Below, piece by piece: positions 17,816 through 26,579 of a stretch of 64,000 nucleotides of DNA (within the stretch, counting starts at the first letter, position 1; every line of letters begins with the position of its first letter). The DNA is from an uncultured Clostridia bacterium (lineage in GTDB: Bacteria > Bacillota > Clostridia > UBA1381): NCBI GenBank assembly GCA_947631085.1, contig CANRJY010000007.1, positions 42,161 to 106,160 on the forward strand, read 5' to 3'. A program made the translations under genes and the position numbers. Under the pieces are notes generated by a model that saw only the letters and a list, made by a program, of their open reading frames with translations, did not search any database and was not told the DNA's origin.

Positions 17816-18823
17816 ATGTCACTGATTTTACCAAAGGGCTACAAGTCAAGTCTTGACGGCAGAGAAACCGAAAGGGCAATCAAATTCATCAAGGACACGT
17901 TCCAGCAGGAAATAATCGCGGCTTTGAATTTGCAGCGAATTTCCGCGCCGCTGTTTGTAAGACCTGAAACGGGTCTTAACGACAACTTAAACGGCGTTGA
18001 GCGTCCCGTATCCTTCGACGCGCCGTGCATAGGCGGAGCAAATCTCGAAATTGTTCACTCGCTCGCGAAGTGGAAGAGAATGACGCTCGGAAAATACGGC
18101 TTCGGCGTTGGAGAGGGCTTATACACCGATATGAACGCAATCCGCCGCGACGAGGAGGTTGACAATCTCCACTCGATGTACGTTGACCAGTGGGACTGGG
18201 AGGAGGTTATCGACAAAAAGGACAGAAACGTCGAAACGCTCAAGAAGTATGTAAAGAAAATTTACAGCGCGATGAAAGCGACACAGGAGAGAGTATGCGG
18301 CGCGTACGAGGGCATACACAATTATTTCCCGAACGACATAACCTTTATGACGACGCAGGAGCTTGAGGATATATACCCCAACTGCACCCCGAAGGAGCGC
18401 GAGGACAGACTGCTCCGCGAGAAAAAGGCGGTATTCCTTATGCAGATAGGCAAGACGCTCGAATCGGGTCAGCGCCACGACGGCAGAGCGCCCGACTACG
18501 ACGACTGGGAGCTTAACGGCGACATTCTCGTGTACTATCCGCTTCTCGACATATCCTATGAGCTTTCGAGCATGGGTATACGCGTTGACGAGGACTCGCT
18601 CGTTTCACAGATCAAAATCGCGGGATGTGAGGAAAGACTGGAAATGGACTTCCACAAGAAGCTCATAAACAAAGAGCTTCCCTACACGATAGGCGGCGGC
18701 ATAGGTCAGTCGAGACTTTGTATGCTGATGCTCAACAAGGCGCATATCGGCGAGGTTCAGGCTTCGGTATGGCCCGACGAGATGCGTAAGGTATGCGGGG
18801 AAAACGGCATAAATCTTATATAA
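17816..18823 (+). CDS. asnA: Aspartate--ammonia ligase (asparagine synthetase A)
   Basis: A 335-residue ammonia-dependent asparagine synthetase with a class II synthetase-like fold. Signatures: VHSLAKWKRMTLG, GEGLYTDMNAIR, SMYVDQWDWE, GQRHDGRAPDYDDW, ELSSMGIRV and GGGIGQSRL. It makes asparagine from aspartate, ammonia and ATP. ATG 17816 is preferred over 17795 because AAAGGAG lies at 17799-17805. It is followed 27 nt later by asnS, which uses the product. Confidence 0.96.
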   Translation: MSLILPKGYKSSLDGRETERAIKFIKDTFQQEIIAALNLQRISAPLFVRPETGLNDNLNGVERPVSFDAPCIGGANLEIVHSLAKWKRMTLGKYGFGVGEGLYTDMNAIRRDEEVDNLHSMYVDQWDWEEVIDKKDRNVETLKKYVKKIYSAMKATQERVCGAYEGIHNYFPNDITFMTTQELEDIYPNCTPKEREDRLLREKKAVFLMQIGKTLESGQRHDGRAPDYDDWELNGDILVYYPLLDISYELSSMGIRVDEDSLVSQIKIAGCEERLEMDFHKKLINKELPYTIGGGIGQSRLCMLMLNKAHIGEVQASVWPDEMRKVCGENGINLI

Positions 18824-18850
18824 AAAATATAAAAATCGAAAGGAAATTTT

Positions 18851-20242
18851 ATGGATACAGTTATTAAAAGCCTGTTCCGTGATACGGACACATACGGAGA
18901 GAAGGAAATCACGGTTTCGGGATGGGTAAGAACGATAAGAGTTTCAAAGAATTTCGGATTTGTGGAGCTCAACGACGGCAGCTTTTTCAAAAATCTGCAG
19001 ATCATAATAGAGGACAGCAAGCTGGACAACTTCGCGGAGCTGTCAAAGCTGAACGTAGGCGCGGCGATAACGGCGACGGGCATACTCGCGCTCACGCCGG
19101 AGGCGAAGCAGCCGTTCGAGCTTAAAGCGGACAAGGTAGTGATCGAGGGTACGTCAACGCCCGATTATCCGCTGCAGAAAAAGCGTCACAGCTTCGAATA
19201 CCTGCGCACGATCGCGCATTTAAGACCGAGAACGAACACATTCGCGGCGGTATTCCGCATACGTTCGATGATTGCGTACGCAATTCATCAGTTCTTCCAG
19301 GAGCGCGGCTTCGTATACGTTCACACTCCGATCATCACCGGAAGCGACTGCGAGGGCGCGGGCGAGATGTTCCAGGTTACTACGCTCGATATGAATAATC
19401 TCCCGAAAAACAAGGACGGAAGCGTTGATTTCGGCAAGGACTTCTTCGGTAAGGCGACAAATCTTACCGTAAGCGGTCAGCTTAACGTTGAAACATACTG
19501 CATGGCGTTCAGAAACGTGTACACATTCGGTCCGACGTTCCGCGCGGAAAACTCGAACACCACGCGCCACGCGGCTGAGTTCTGGATGATTGAGCCGGAA
19601 ATCGCGTTCGCGGATCTGCGGGACGATATGGAGCTCGCGGAGGATATGCTCAAATATATCATCAACTACTGTCTCGAAAACGCGCCGGAGGAAATGGCGT
19701 TCTTCAATCAGTTTGTTGATAAGGGACTTCTTGACAGACTGCATAACGTGGTAAACAACAAATTCGCGCACGTGACATATACAGAGGCGATAGAGCTTTT
19801 AAAGGAGCACGCGGACGATTTCGAGTACCCCGTGGAGTGGGGCGCGGATCTGCAGACGGAGCACGAGAGATATCTGACCGAGGTCATTTTTAAGCGCCCC
19901 GTTATGGTTACGGACTATCCGAAGGAGATAAAGGCGTTCTATATGAAGCTCAATCCCGACGGCAAGACCGTCGCGGCTGTTGACGTGCTCGTACCCGGAG
20001 TCGGCGAGATAATCGGCGGCAGTCAGCGCGAGGAAAACTACGACGTTCTGATAAGCAGAATGAAGGAGCTCGGATTGAAGGAAGAGGATTATTCGTGGTA
20101 TCTTGACCTAAGAAAATACGGCACGAACAAGCACGCGGGTTTCGGTTTGGGATTTGAGAGAGCCGTTATGTATATAACGGGTATGTCGAATATACGCGAC
20201 GTACTTCCGTTCCCGAGAACTGTAGGTACGGCTGAGTTTTAA
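18851..20242 (+). CDS. asnS: Asparaginyl-tRNA synthetase
   Basis: A 463-residue class II synthetase charging tRNA-Asn. An OB-fold anticodon-binding domain (about residues 15-105) precedes the catalytic core with motif 2 [21 protein letters not shown] and motif 3 [13 protein letters not shown]. With asnA next door, the cell makes and charges asparagine directly, so it does not rely only on the indirect Asp-tRNA amidation route. A terminator follows. Confidence 0.97.
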   Translation: MDTVIKSLFRDTDTYGEKEITVSGWVRTIRVSKNFGFVELNDGSFFKNLQIIIEDSKLDNFAELSKLNVGAAITATGILALTPEAKQPFELKADKVVIEGTSTPDYPLQKKRHSFEYLRTIAHLRPRTNTFAAVFRIRSMIAYAIHQFFQERGFVYVHTPIITGSDCEGAGEMFQVTTLDMNNLPKNKDGSVDFGKDFFGKATNLTVSGQLNVETYCMAFRNVYTFGPTFRAENSNTTRHAAEFWMIEPEIAFADLRDDMELAEDMLKYIINYCLENAPEEMAFFNQFVDKGLLDRLHNVVNNKFAHVTYTEAIELLKEHADDFEYPVEWGADLQTEHERYLTEVIFKRPVMVTDYPKEIKAFYMKLNPDGKTVAAVDVLVPGVGEIIGGSQREENYDVLISRMKELGLKEEDYSWYLDLRKYGTNKHAGFGLGFERAVMYITGMSNIRDVLPFPRTVGTAEF

Positions 20243-20253
20243 TGCATACAACG

Positions 20254-20278
20254 GGGAACTGCGTAACAGTTCCCTTTT
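20254..20278 (+). terminator. Intrinsic terminator after asnS
   Basis: GGGAACTG (20254-20261) pairs with CAGTTCCC (20267-20274), followed by TTTT. Confidence 0.85.
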
Positions 20279-20303
20279 ATATTAAAAAAGGAGGGCAATC
20301 CAA

Positions 20304-21113
20304 ATGTCGATAATATATATTATTTCAGCGATAATAGTTCTTGTAATAGCGTTTAAAATACATTTCCTTCTCGGTATAGCGGCTGTGGCATTGTTGATTT
20401 TATACGGAATTTACGCTGTGCTGCCGACATACTATGAAATGAACGGCAACAAAGCATTCGCCGCCGGAGATTACGACGGCTCGAAGCGCTGGTTTAAAAA
20501 GGCTGTTGATACCAATCGCGCAAAGATTCGCACAAAGGTTTCATATTCCGCAATCTTGCTGCGCACCGGCGACAACGACGAAGCCGAGACAATTTTAAAC
20601 GGTATTATCAGAACAAAGGGCGTAAAACCGGACGACAAGAACCATGCGAAGCAACAGCGCTGCATGGTATATTACAGACAAGGCAGAATGGACGAGGCGG
20701 TAGAAGAAGCGAACGAGCTTTTTGAAAACGGCTATAAGAATACGGCTATGTACGGCATGATAGGCTATTTCAAGCTCCTGCGCGGCGATGATTTGGACGA
20801 AACTACGGCTTTCTGTGAAGAAGCGCTCGCTTACAACGACGATGACCGCGATATCATGGATAATCTTTCAATTTGCTATTACAAAAAGGGAGATTATAAA
20901 AAAGCGAAAGAACTGTCCGATAAAATTATTGAGGCTAATCCGGCATTTATCGAAGGATATTATCATGGCGCCCAAATTTCCGCAAAGCTCGGCGAGAAGA
21001 AAAAGGCGCTTGAATATCTTGATAAAATTTCCGAATGTACACGCTCCTATATGACGACGGTAACGGAGGATGAAATCACAGCTCTCAGAAACGATATAAA
21101 AAGCACGAAATAG
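20304..21113 (+). CDS. Membrane-anchored tetratricopeptide repeat protein
   Basis: A 269-residue protein. Two hydrophobic helices (about residues 3-36) anchor the N-terminus. The rest consists of TPR-like helical pairs: GNKAFAAGDYDGSKRWFKKA, LLRTGDNDEAETIL, YYRQGRMDEAVEEA, and CYYKKGDYKKAKELS. TPRs mediate protein-protein contacts; no catalytic motif is seen. GGAGGG lies upstream and nadE follows 14 nt downstream, but the link to NAD synthesis is unclear. Confidence 0.8.
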   Translation: MSIIYIISAIIVLVIAFKIHFLLGIAAVALLILYGIYAVLPTYYEMNGNKAFAAGDYDGSKRWFKKAVDTNRAKIRTKVSYSAILLRTGDNDEAETILNGIIRTKGVKPDDKNHAKQQRCMVYYRQGRMDEAVEEANELFENGYKNTAMYGMIGYFKLLRGDDLDETTAFCEEALAYNDDDRDIMDNLSICYYKKGDYKKAKELSDKIIEANPAFIEGYYHGAQISAKLGEKKKALEYLDKISECTRSYMTTVTEDEITALRNDIKSTK

Positions 21114-21127
21114 GGAAGGAGAACCTG

Positions 21128-23044
21128 ATGAGAGACGGATTTATAAAAACCGCGTGCGCGACTGTTGAAATACGCGTTGCGGATGTGCGTTTCAATGCGG
21201 ATAATATTATAAAAGCAATAAAGGATGCGGCGGCAAACGGGGCAAAGCTGATTGTTTTGCCGGAGCTTTGCATAACCGCATACACCTGCGGCGACTTATT
21301 TTTACAGGAAAGCCTTATATCAGGCGCCGAAAACGAGCTTTTACGGATAACGAAAGAAACGAGTGATTTGGACATAGCGGCTGTTATAGGCTTGCCGTAT
21401 GCTTTCGGAGGAAAGCTGTACAACTGCGCGGCTGTGATAAATCGCGGACATGTAAAGGGTCTGATTCCTAAAATAAATATTCCAAACTATAATGAATTTT
21501 ATGAGCTGCGCCATTTTTGCGCGGGCGGGAGAGAGGTAGAGTATGTTAAAATCGGAGCTGATACAGTACCATTCGGCGCGAATATTCTTTTTACAGCTCC
21601 TTCTATGCCTTGCTTTGCGCTCGCGGTGGAGATTTGCGAGGATTTATGGTCGGTAACTCCGCCGTCAAATTCGCACGCTCTTGCCGGCGCGACTATTATA
21701 GCCAATCTTTCGGCAAGCAACGAGCTTATCGCAAAGGATGAGTACCGCGATATGCTTGTGCGCGCGCAGTCTGCAAAGCTGTTTGCGGCATATCTGTATG
21801 CGGACGCCGGTTTTGGCGAGTCCACTACGGATTTGGTATTCGCGGGCGATAACATAATAGCCGAGAACGGCGTTATTTTAGCGCGCAGCCATAGATTTAC
21901 AAATGAATGCGTATATGCGGAGCCGGATTTGGAAAGACTGATAAGTGAAAGAAGGAGAACGACCACCTTTACAAGCGGACAAGGCGCACAAAACGGCTAT
22001 GTTAAAGTCGAGCTTGAGTTTGACGCTTCTGACACTCAGCTTACAAGATACACCGCAAGATATCCGTTTGTTCCGTCGGACGAGGGCATGAGAGAAAAAC
22101 GCAGCGAGGAAATTCTCACCATCCAGTCTCTCGGACTGCAGAAAAGACTTCATCACATAGGCGGCAAATCTGTTGTGATAGGGATAAGCGGCGGACTTGA
22201 TTCTACGCTCGCGCTGCTTGTATCTGTCAGAGCCTTTGACGCGCTCGGTATAGACAGAAAAAATATCACCGGCGTTACAATGCCCTGCTTCGGAACGACA
22301 AGCCGAACCTACAATAACGCGGTAAATATCTGTAAATCACTCGGTATAACCCTGAAGGAAATAGATATTACCGAAGCGGTAAATCAGCATTTCAAGGATA
22401 TAGGACATGATCCATCAGTTACGGACGTTACTTACGAAAATTCGCAGGCACGGGAGAGAACTCAGATTTTGATGGATGCAGCCAATCAGACGGGCGGAAT
22501 CGTAGTTGGAACCGGCGATATGTCGGAGCTGGCTCTCGGTTGGGCGACATATAACGGCGATCATATGTCGATGTACGGCGTGAACGCCGGAGTACCTAAA
22601 ACTCTTATCCGTTATCTTGTTGACTACGAGGCGAGAAGAACCGATAATGCGGCGCTCAAAAAAACGCTCGAGGATATACTCGCCACTCCTGTAAGTCCGG
22701 AGCTGCTGCCGCCAAAGGACGGAGCAATTTCACAAAAGACCGAGCATATAGTGGGACCGTACGAGCTGCATGATTTCTTCCTGTATTATCTCATTCGTTT
22801 TGGCATGCGTCCGCGTAAAATACTGCGTCTTGCGGTAAATGCTTTTGACGGAGTATATGACCTGGAAACCATACTCGGATGGATGAAAATTTTCTACAAG
22901 CGGTTTTTCCAACAGCAGTTTAAGCGTTCATGTCTGCCGGACGGTCCGAAGGTGGGAAGCGTGGCTCTTTCTCCGAGAGGCGACTGGCGAATGCCGAGCG
23001 ACGCCTCCGTTAATCTTTGGATGAGCGAGCTGGAAACGCTTTAA
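21128..23044 (+). CDS. nadE: Glutamine-dependent NAD+ synthetase
   Basis: A 638-residue two-domain enzyme. The N-terminal nitrilase-type glutaminase (about 1-290) has the Glu-Lys-Cys triad in LPELCITAY, LIPKINIPN and VEICEDLW. The C-terminal synthetase has the PP-loop GISGGLDSTLALL and GTGDMSELALGW. It amidates nicotinate adenine dinucleotide to NAD+ using ammonia channelled from glutamine. Length matches long-form clostridial and actinobacterial enzymes. nadD, the preceding step, is at 48124-48717. Confidence 0.96.
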   Translation: MRDGFIKTACATVEIRVADVRFNADNIIKAIKDAAANGAKLIVLPELCITAYTCGDLFLQESLISGAENELLRITKETSDLDIAAVIGLPYAFGGKLYNCAAVINRGHVKGLIPKINIPNYNEFYELRHFCAGGREVEYVKIGADTVPFGANILFTAPSMPCFALAVEICEDLWSVTPPSNSHALAGATIIANLSASNELIAKDEYRDMLVRAQSAKLFAAYLYADAGFGESTTDLVFAGDNIIAENGVILARSHRFTNECVYAEPDLERLISERRRTTTFTSGQGAQNGYVKVELEFDASDTQLTRYTARYPFVPSDEGMREKRSEEILTIQSLGLQKRLHHIGGKSVVIGISGGLDSTLALLVSVRAFDALGIDRKNITGVTMPCFGTTSRTYNNAVNICKSLGITLKEIDITEAVNQHFKDIGHDPSVTDVTYENSQARERTQILMDAANQTGGIVVGTGDMSELALGWATYNGDHMSMYGVNAGVPKTLIRYLVDYEARRTDNAALKKTLEDILATPVSPELLPPKDGAISQKTEHIVGPYELHDFFLYYLIRFGMRPRKILRLAVNAFDGVYDLETILGWMKIFYKRFFQQQFKRSCLPDGPKVGSVALSPRGDWRMPSDASVNLWMSELETL

Positions 23045-23075
23045 TAAACCGCGCTCGTCCCGAAGGAGAGCGCGT

Positions 23076-23927
23076 ATGAAGGGAAAAGGAAAAATCTGTT
23101 TATTAACGTCGGCGTTTATATACGGACTTACGCCGATTTTAGCAAAAGCGACATACGACGGCGGCGCGAACGGAATTACGCTGACATTTCTGCGCGCCGC
23201 GCTGTCAGTGCCGCTTTTATATGTAATAATAAAAGCGGACGGGAAATCTCTGTATCTCACAAAAACAGAGCTTAAACGCGTAATAATCCTGAGCGTGTTC
23301 GGGGGCGCGCTGCCGATACTGCTTTTATATTTGGCATACGGCTATATATCGACGGGACTTGCGACGACGCTTCATTTTATTTATCCGCTTGTGATAGTTT
23401 TCGCCTCGGCGTTTATTTATCACGAGAAAATAAGCAAGCTGAAACTGTTTTCCGTGATATTCGTTACGATAGGCATATTTCTGTTTGTGGATATAGCGGG
23501 CTCCGCCGACAGGAAGGGTGTCATACTCGCGCTGCTGTCAGGCATCTTTTACAGCTTTTATGTGATTTATATTGACCGCTCCGGTCTTGATTCAATGGAT
23601 TATGTAAAGCTCACATTTTACTTAATGCTTACAATGAGCGCCGTGACGCTTATTTTTGGGATGGCGGTCGGAGAGATAGATTTTGATATAACTCCGCGCG
23701 CATGGGCATATTCCGCGTTAATTTCATTTCTCGTTACGCTCGGCGCGACGCCTCTTTTTCAGGTTGGAGTGCGGCGTGAGGGCGCCGCGACAGCAGGAGT
23801 TATGTCAACCTTTGAACCGATTACGAGCGTCGCTTTGGGAGCGATGTTTTTGGGCGAGGCGGTAGGCACCATGCAGCTTGTTGGATGCGCTATGATTTTA
23901 ACGGGAGTTATGGCGGCTCAAAGATAA
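23076..23927 (+). CDS. EamA-family (DMT) permease
   Basis: A 283-residue membrane protein with about ten hydrophobic segments arranged as two EamA repeats (about residues 5-135 and 148-281). Typical features are the opening LTSAFIYGLTPILAKATYDGG, FLRAALSVPLL, and STFEPITSVALGAMFLGE at the end. DMT permeases export or import amino acids and other metabolites; substrate unknown. AAGGAG lies upstream. It starts 31 nt after nadE. Confidence 0.88.
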   Translation: MKGKGKICLLTSAFIYGLTPILAKATYDGGANGITLTFLRAALSVPLLYVIIKADGKSLYLTKTELKRVIILSVFGGALPILLLYLAYGYISTGLATTLHFIYPLVIVFASAFIYHEKISKLKLFSVIFVTIGIFLFVDIAGSADRKGVILALLSGIFYSFYVIYIDRSGLDSMDYVKLTFYLMLTMSAVTLIFGMAVGEIDFDITPRAWAYSALISFLVTLGATPLFQVGVRREGAATAGVMSTFEPITSVALGAMFLGEAVGTMQLVGCAMILTGVMAAQR

Positions 23928-23973
23928 AATTTACAGAATATAAACATATATCTTATAATAACGATAAATTAAC

Positions 23974-24003
23974 TTGACTAAATGTTTATCGGTATGTTAT
24001 AAT
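23974..24003 (+). promoter_or_regulatory. Promoter of RNase J gene
   Basis: TTGACT (23974-23979), 18-nt spacer, TATAAT (23998-24003). Its presence rules out the long upstream reading of the rnj frame from 23974. Confidence 0.8.
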
Positions 24004-24069
24004 ATAAAAAAATTGTTCGGAAATATGAGGGGCATTTTGATGTCCCGAAGAAACATGGAGGTATATTTT

Positions 24070-25737
24070 GTGGCAAAAACTAAAAAACTGAAAGTCATAC
24101 CGTTAGGCGGTCTTGATGAGATCGGAAAAAATCTGACCGCTATTGAGTACGGAAATGAGATTATAATGGTTGATTGCGGTATGGCTTTTCCGGACGACGA
24201 TATGCCGGGCGTGGATATGGTTATTAATGATATCACATATCTTGAAAAGAACTGGACAAAGATAAAGGGTATCTTTTTAACGCATGGACACGAGGACCAT
24301 ATCGGGGGACTTCCGTATTTTTTGAAGGTAATAAACGTTCCCGTATACGGCACACGGCTTACCCTCGGACTTGTCGAGCATAAATTGAAGGAGCACGACA
24401 TCTTATCAAACGTGAAACTGGTGCGCGTCAGAGCCGGAAATATCGTGGCAGCCGGTCAAAATTTCAAGGTTGAATTTATCCGCACAAATCATTCCATAGC
24501 GGATTCCGTGGCTTTGGCAATACGCACTCCCGTGGGAACGGTCGTACACATGGGCGACTTCAAAATAGACACGACTCCGATAGTGGGCGATGTTATTGAC
24601 CTCGCGCGCTTGGGTGAGCTCGGGAACGAGGGTGTCCTCGCGCTTATGTCGGACAGCACGAATGTTGAGCGCCCTGGTTATGCGATGAGCGAGCGCTCGG
24701 TAGGGGAGAAGTTTGAACAGATTTTCAAAGGCTGCAATAAGCGAATAATTGTAGCGACATTCGCGTCCAACGTACACAGAGTTCAGCAGATAATCGATGC
24801 GGCTGTGAAAAACGGGCGCAAGGTTGCCGTTTCGGGCAGAAGTATGGAAAATATAGTTGAAATTTCCATATTACTGGGTTATTTGAAAGTACCCGAAGGC
24901 GTACTTATAAACATTGACAACATAAAAAAATACAGACCGAATCAAATCGTTATAATCACGACAGGCTCCCAGGGCGAGCCTATGAGCGCGCTTACGCGTA
25001 TGGCGTATTCCGATCACCGCAAGGTGGAGGTTACAAAGGATGATTTGATAATCCTGAGCGCGACGCCTATCCCGGGAAATGAGAAATCCGTGGCAAATGT
25101 CGTGAATGAATTATTTAAAATAGGCGCGGAGGTTATTTATAAGTCACTTTCCGAGGTACACGTTTCCGGACACGCGTGCCAAGAGGAATTAAAGCTTATT
25201 CTTGCGCTTGTAAAACCGAAATTTTTCATTCCGGTGCATGGCGAGCACAGACATCTTGTTATACACAAGGAGCTTGCCGAAAAGATGGGCGTGCCGTCCA
25301 AGAATTGTTTTGTGCTCGGCAACGGCGACGTGCTGGAGCTTGACGCGTCCGGCGCGAAGGTGACGGGAACGGTTCAATCGGGTAAAATCCTTGTGGATGG
25401 TCTCGGTGTGGGAGATGTAGGCAATATAGTCCTGCGCGACCGAAAGCATTTATCCCAGGACGGACTTATCATAGTCGTTGTTACTATTTCACATGAGGAT
25501 AAGACAATGGTTTCAAGACCCGATGTGATATCGCGAGGCTTTGTATATGTACGCGAGGCCGAGACGCTCATAGACGGCGTCAAGGATGTCGCGGAGGACA
25601 GCATGGAAGAATGTCTGAGCCGCCGCAATATGGATTGGGCGACGATGAAAGCAAATCTGCGCTCTGATGTCGCGAGGTACATTTTTGATAAAACAAAGCG
25701 AAATCCTATGATTTTGCCGATAATCGAGGAAATTTAA
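24070..25737 (+). CDS. rnj: Ribonuclease J
   Basis: A 555-residue metallo-beta-lactamase/beta-CASP ribonuclease with 5'-3' exo- and endonuclease activity in mRNA decay and rRNA maturation. Motifs: LGGLDEIGKNLT, the metal site THGHEDHIGG (about residue 75), MGDFKID, SDSTNVERPG, CASP-type TGSQGEPMSAL and HVSGHA, PVHGEHRH, and the C-terminal KRNPMILPIIEE. I chose GTG 24070 because GGAGGT (24057-24062) lies 7 nt upstream; earlier in-frame starts overlap the promoter or lack a ribosome site. Confidence 0.94.
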   Translation: MAKTKKLKVIPLGGLDEIGKNLTAIEYGNEIIMVDCGMAFPDDDMPGVDMVINDITYLEKNWTKIKGIFLTHGHEDHIGGLPYFLKVINVPVYGTRLTLGLVEHKLKEHDILSNVKLVRVRAGNIVAAGQNFKVEFIRTNHSIADSVALAIRTPVGTVVHMGDFKIDTTPIVGDVIDLARLGELGNEGVLALMSDSTNVERPGYAMSERSVGEKFEQIFKGCNKRIIVATFASNVHRVQQIIDAAVKNGRKVAVSGRSMENIVEISILLGYLKVPEGVLINIDNIKKYRPNQIVIITTGSQGEPMSALTRMAYSDHRKVEVTKDDLIILSATPIPGNEKSVANVVNELFKIGAEVIYKSLSEVHVSGHACQEELKLILALVKPKFFIPVHGEHRHLVIHKELAEKMGVPSKNCFVLGNGDVLELDASGAKVTGTVQSGKILVDGLGVGDVGNIVLRDRKHLSQDGLIIVVVTISHEDKTMVSRPDVISRGFVYVREAETLIDGVKDVAEDSMEECLSRRNMDWATMKANLRSDVARYIFDKTKRNPMILPIIEEI

Positions 25738-25740
25738 AAA

Positions 25741-25760
25741 AAACGGGCAGCAGCCCGTTT
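25741..25760. terminator. Bidirectional terminator between rnj and yycI-like gene
   Basis: AAACGGGC (25741-25748) and GCCCGTTT (25753-25760) around AGCA, with A- and T-runs on both sides, serving the convergent genes. Confidence 0.9.
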
Positions 25761-25761
25761 T

Positions 25762-26562
25762 TTAATTGGTATAAAACACTTTTCCGTCCGAAAGCGTAAT
25801 GCGCCAAACGGATTTTAACGCGGTTTCATCGCTGTCTGTCGAAAGCATGACATACCCGGGTTCGGCTGCCGTGATTTCAATGCTGCCGCCGGGACGCTCC
25901 GGATTTTTTGCGAATTGTATCAAAGCGTCGGATATTGTTTTTGTTTCCTTTTTCTCTCCCGCCGATACGGTATACCATACTCCGTTTATCGACAATAAGC
26001 CTTCTGCCGACATACTCATGGATATTTTGTCATTGAATACCGGCAGTCCGTTTAGGGATTTTGATATAACGGACGTGTATGTTCCGTTTTCTTCCGAAGA
26101 TGTGATAATGCTGCCGGATAAATCAAATCCGCATTCTTCGGCTATTTTTTTTGCCTTTTTTCCGGCATTGTCCAAATTAATACCGCTCAGTTCCTCTTTA
26201 TAAGGTAATGATTTGGGCGAGTATGTGAAACTGCTGCCGGAAAAAGTCAGTTTATCGCTGCCGAAGGTATATTCTGTGCCCTCGGCGTTGAGAGCGGCAG
26301 TACCGCCGAAAAGCTTTTCCGCAAAAAGCGATCTGTCCGTCAGCATATTGGATGCGCTTGCCTCATATATTTCGGCTGACGCGGGAATTATAGCGCCTTC
26401 CGCAAGCTTTATCCCGCGTTTTTCGATAAACGATATCAGCATAGCTTCGCTTTCGGCATTGAGCTGCGAATTTCGGTGCGGATGAGCAACGGTAAAGCAG
26501 ACAGAGGCGGATATGACAATGAACAGTATTATAATAATTGCCTTTAAATTGAATTTTTTCAT
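25762..26562 (-). CDS. YycI/YycH-like regulatory membrane protein of the Wal system
   Basis: A 266-residue protein with one N-terminal transmembrane helix (about residues 8-27) and an extracellular part. The segment SLNGLPVFNDKISMSMSAEG followed by GVWYTV resembles the PepSY-like C-terminal half of YycI/YycH proteins. It lies directly downstream of walK (17 nt), the place where yycH-yycI sit in Bacillus; there YycH and YycI bind and restrain WalK. Only one such protein is present here. The assignment rests on position, topology and partial resemblance. Confidence 0.6.
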   Translation of the reverse strand: MKKFNLKAIIIILFIVISASVCFTVAHPHRNSQLNAESEAMLISFIEKRGIKLAEGAIIPASAEIYEASASNMLTDRSLFAEKLFGGTAALNAEGTEYTFGSDKLTFSGSSFTYSPKSLPYKEELSGINLDNAGKKAKKIAEECGFDLSGSIITSSEENGTYTSVISKSLNGLPVFNDKISMSMSAEGLLSINGVWYTVSAGEKKETKTISDALIQFAKNPERPGGSIEITAAEPGYVMLSTDSDETALKSVWRITLSDGKVFYTN

Positions 26563-26579
26563 TATAAAGTCCCTTTCGC

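Noticed and set aside
23974..24069. Long N-terminal extension of RNase J
   Set aside because: It begins inside the promoter -35 box; GTG 24070 has the proper ribosome site.
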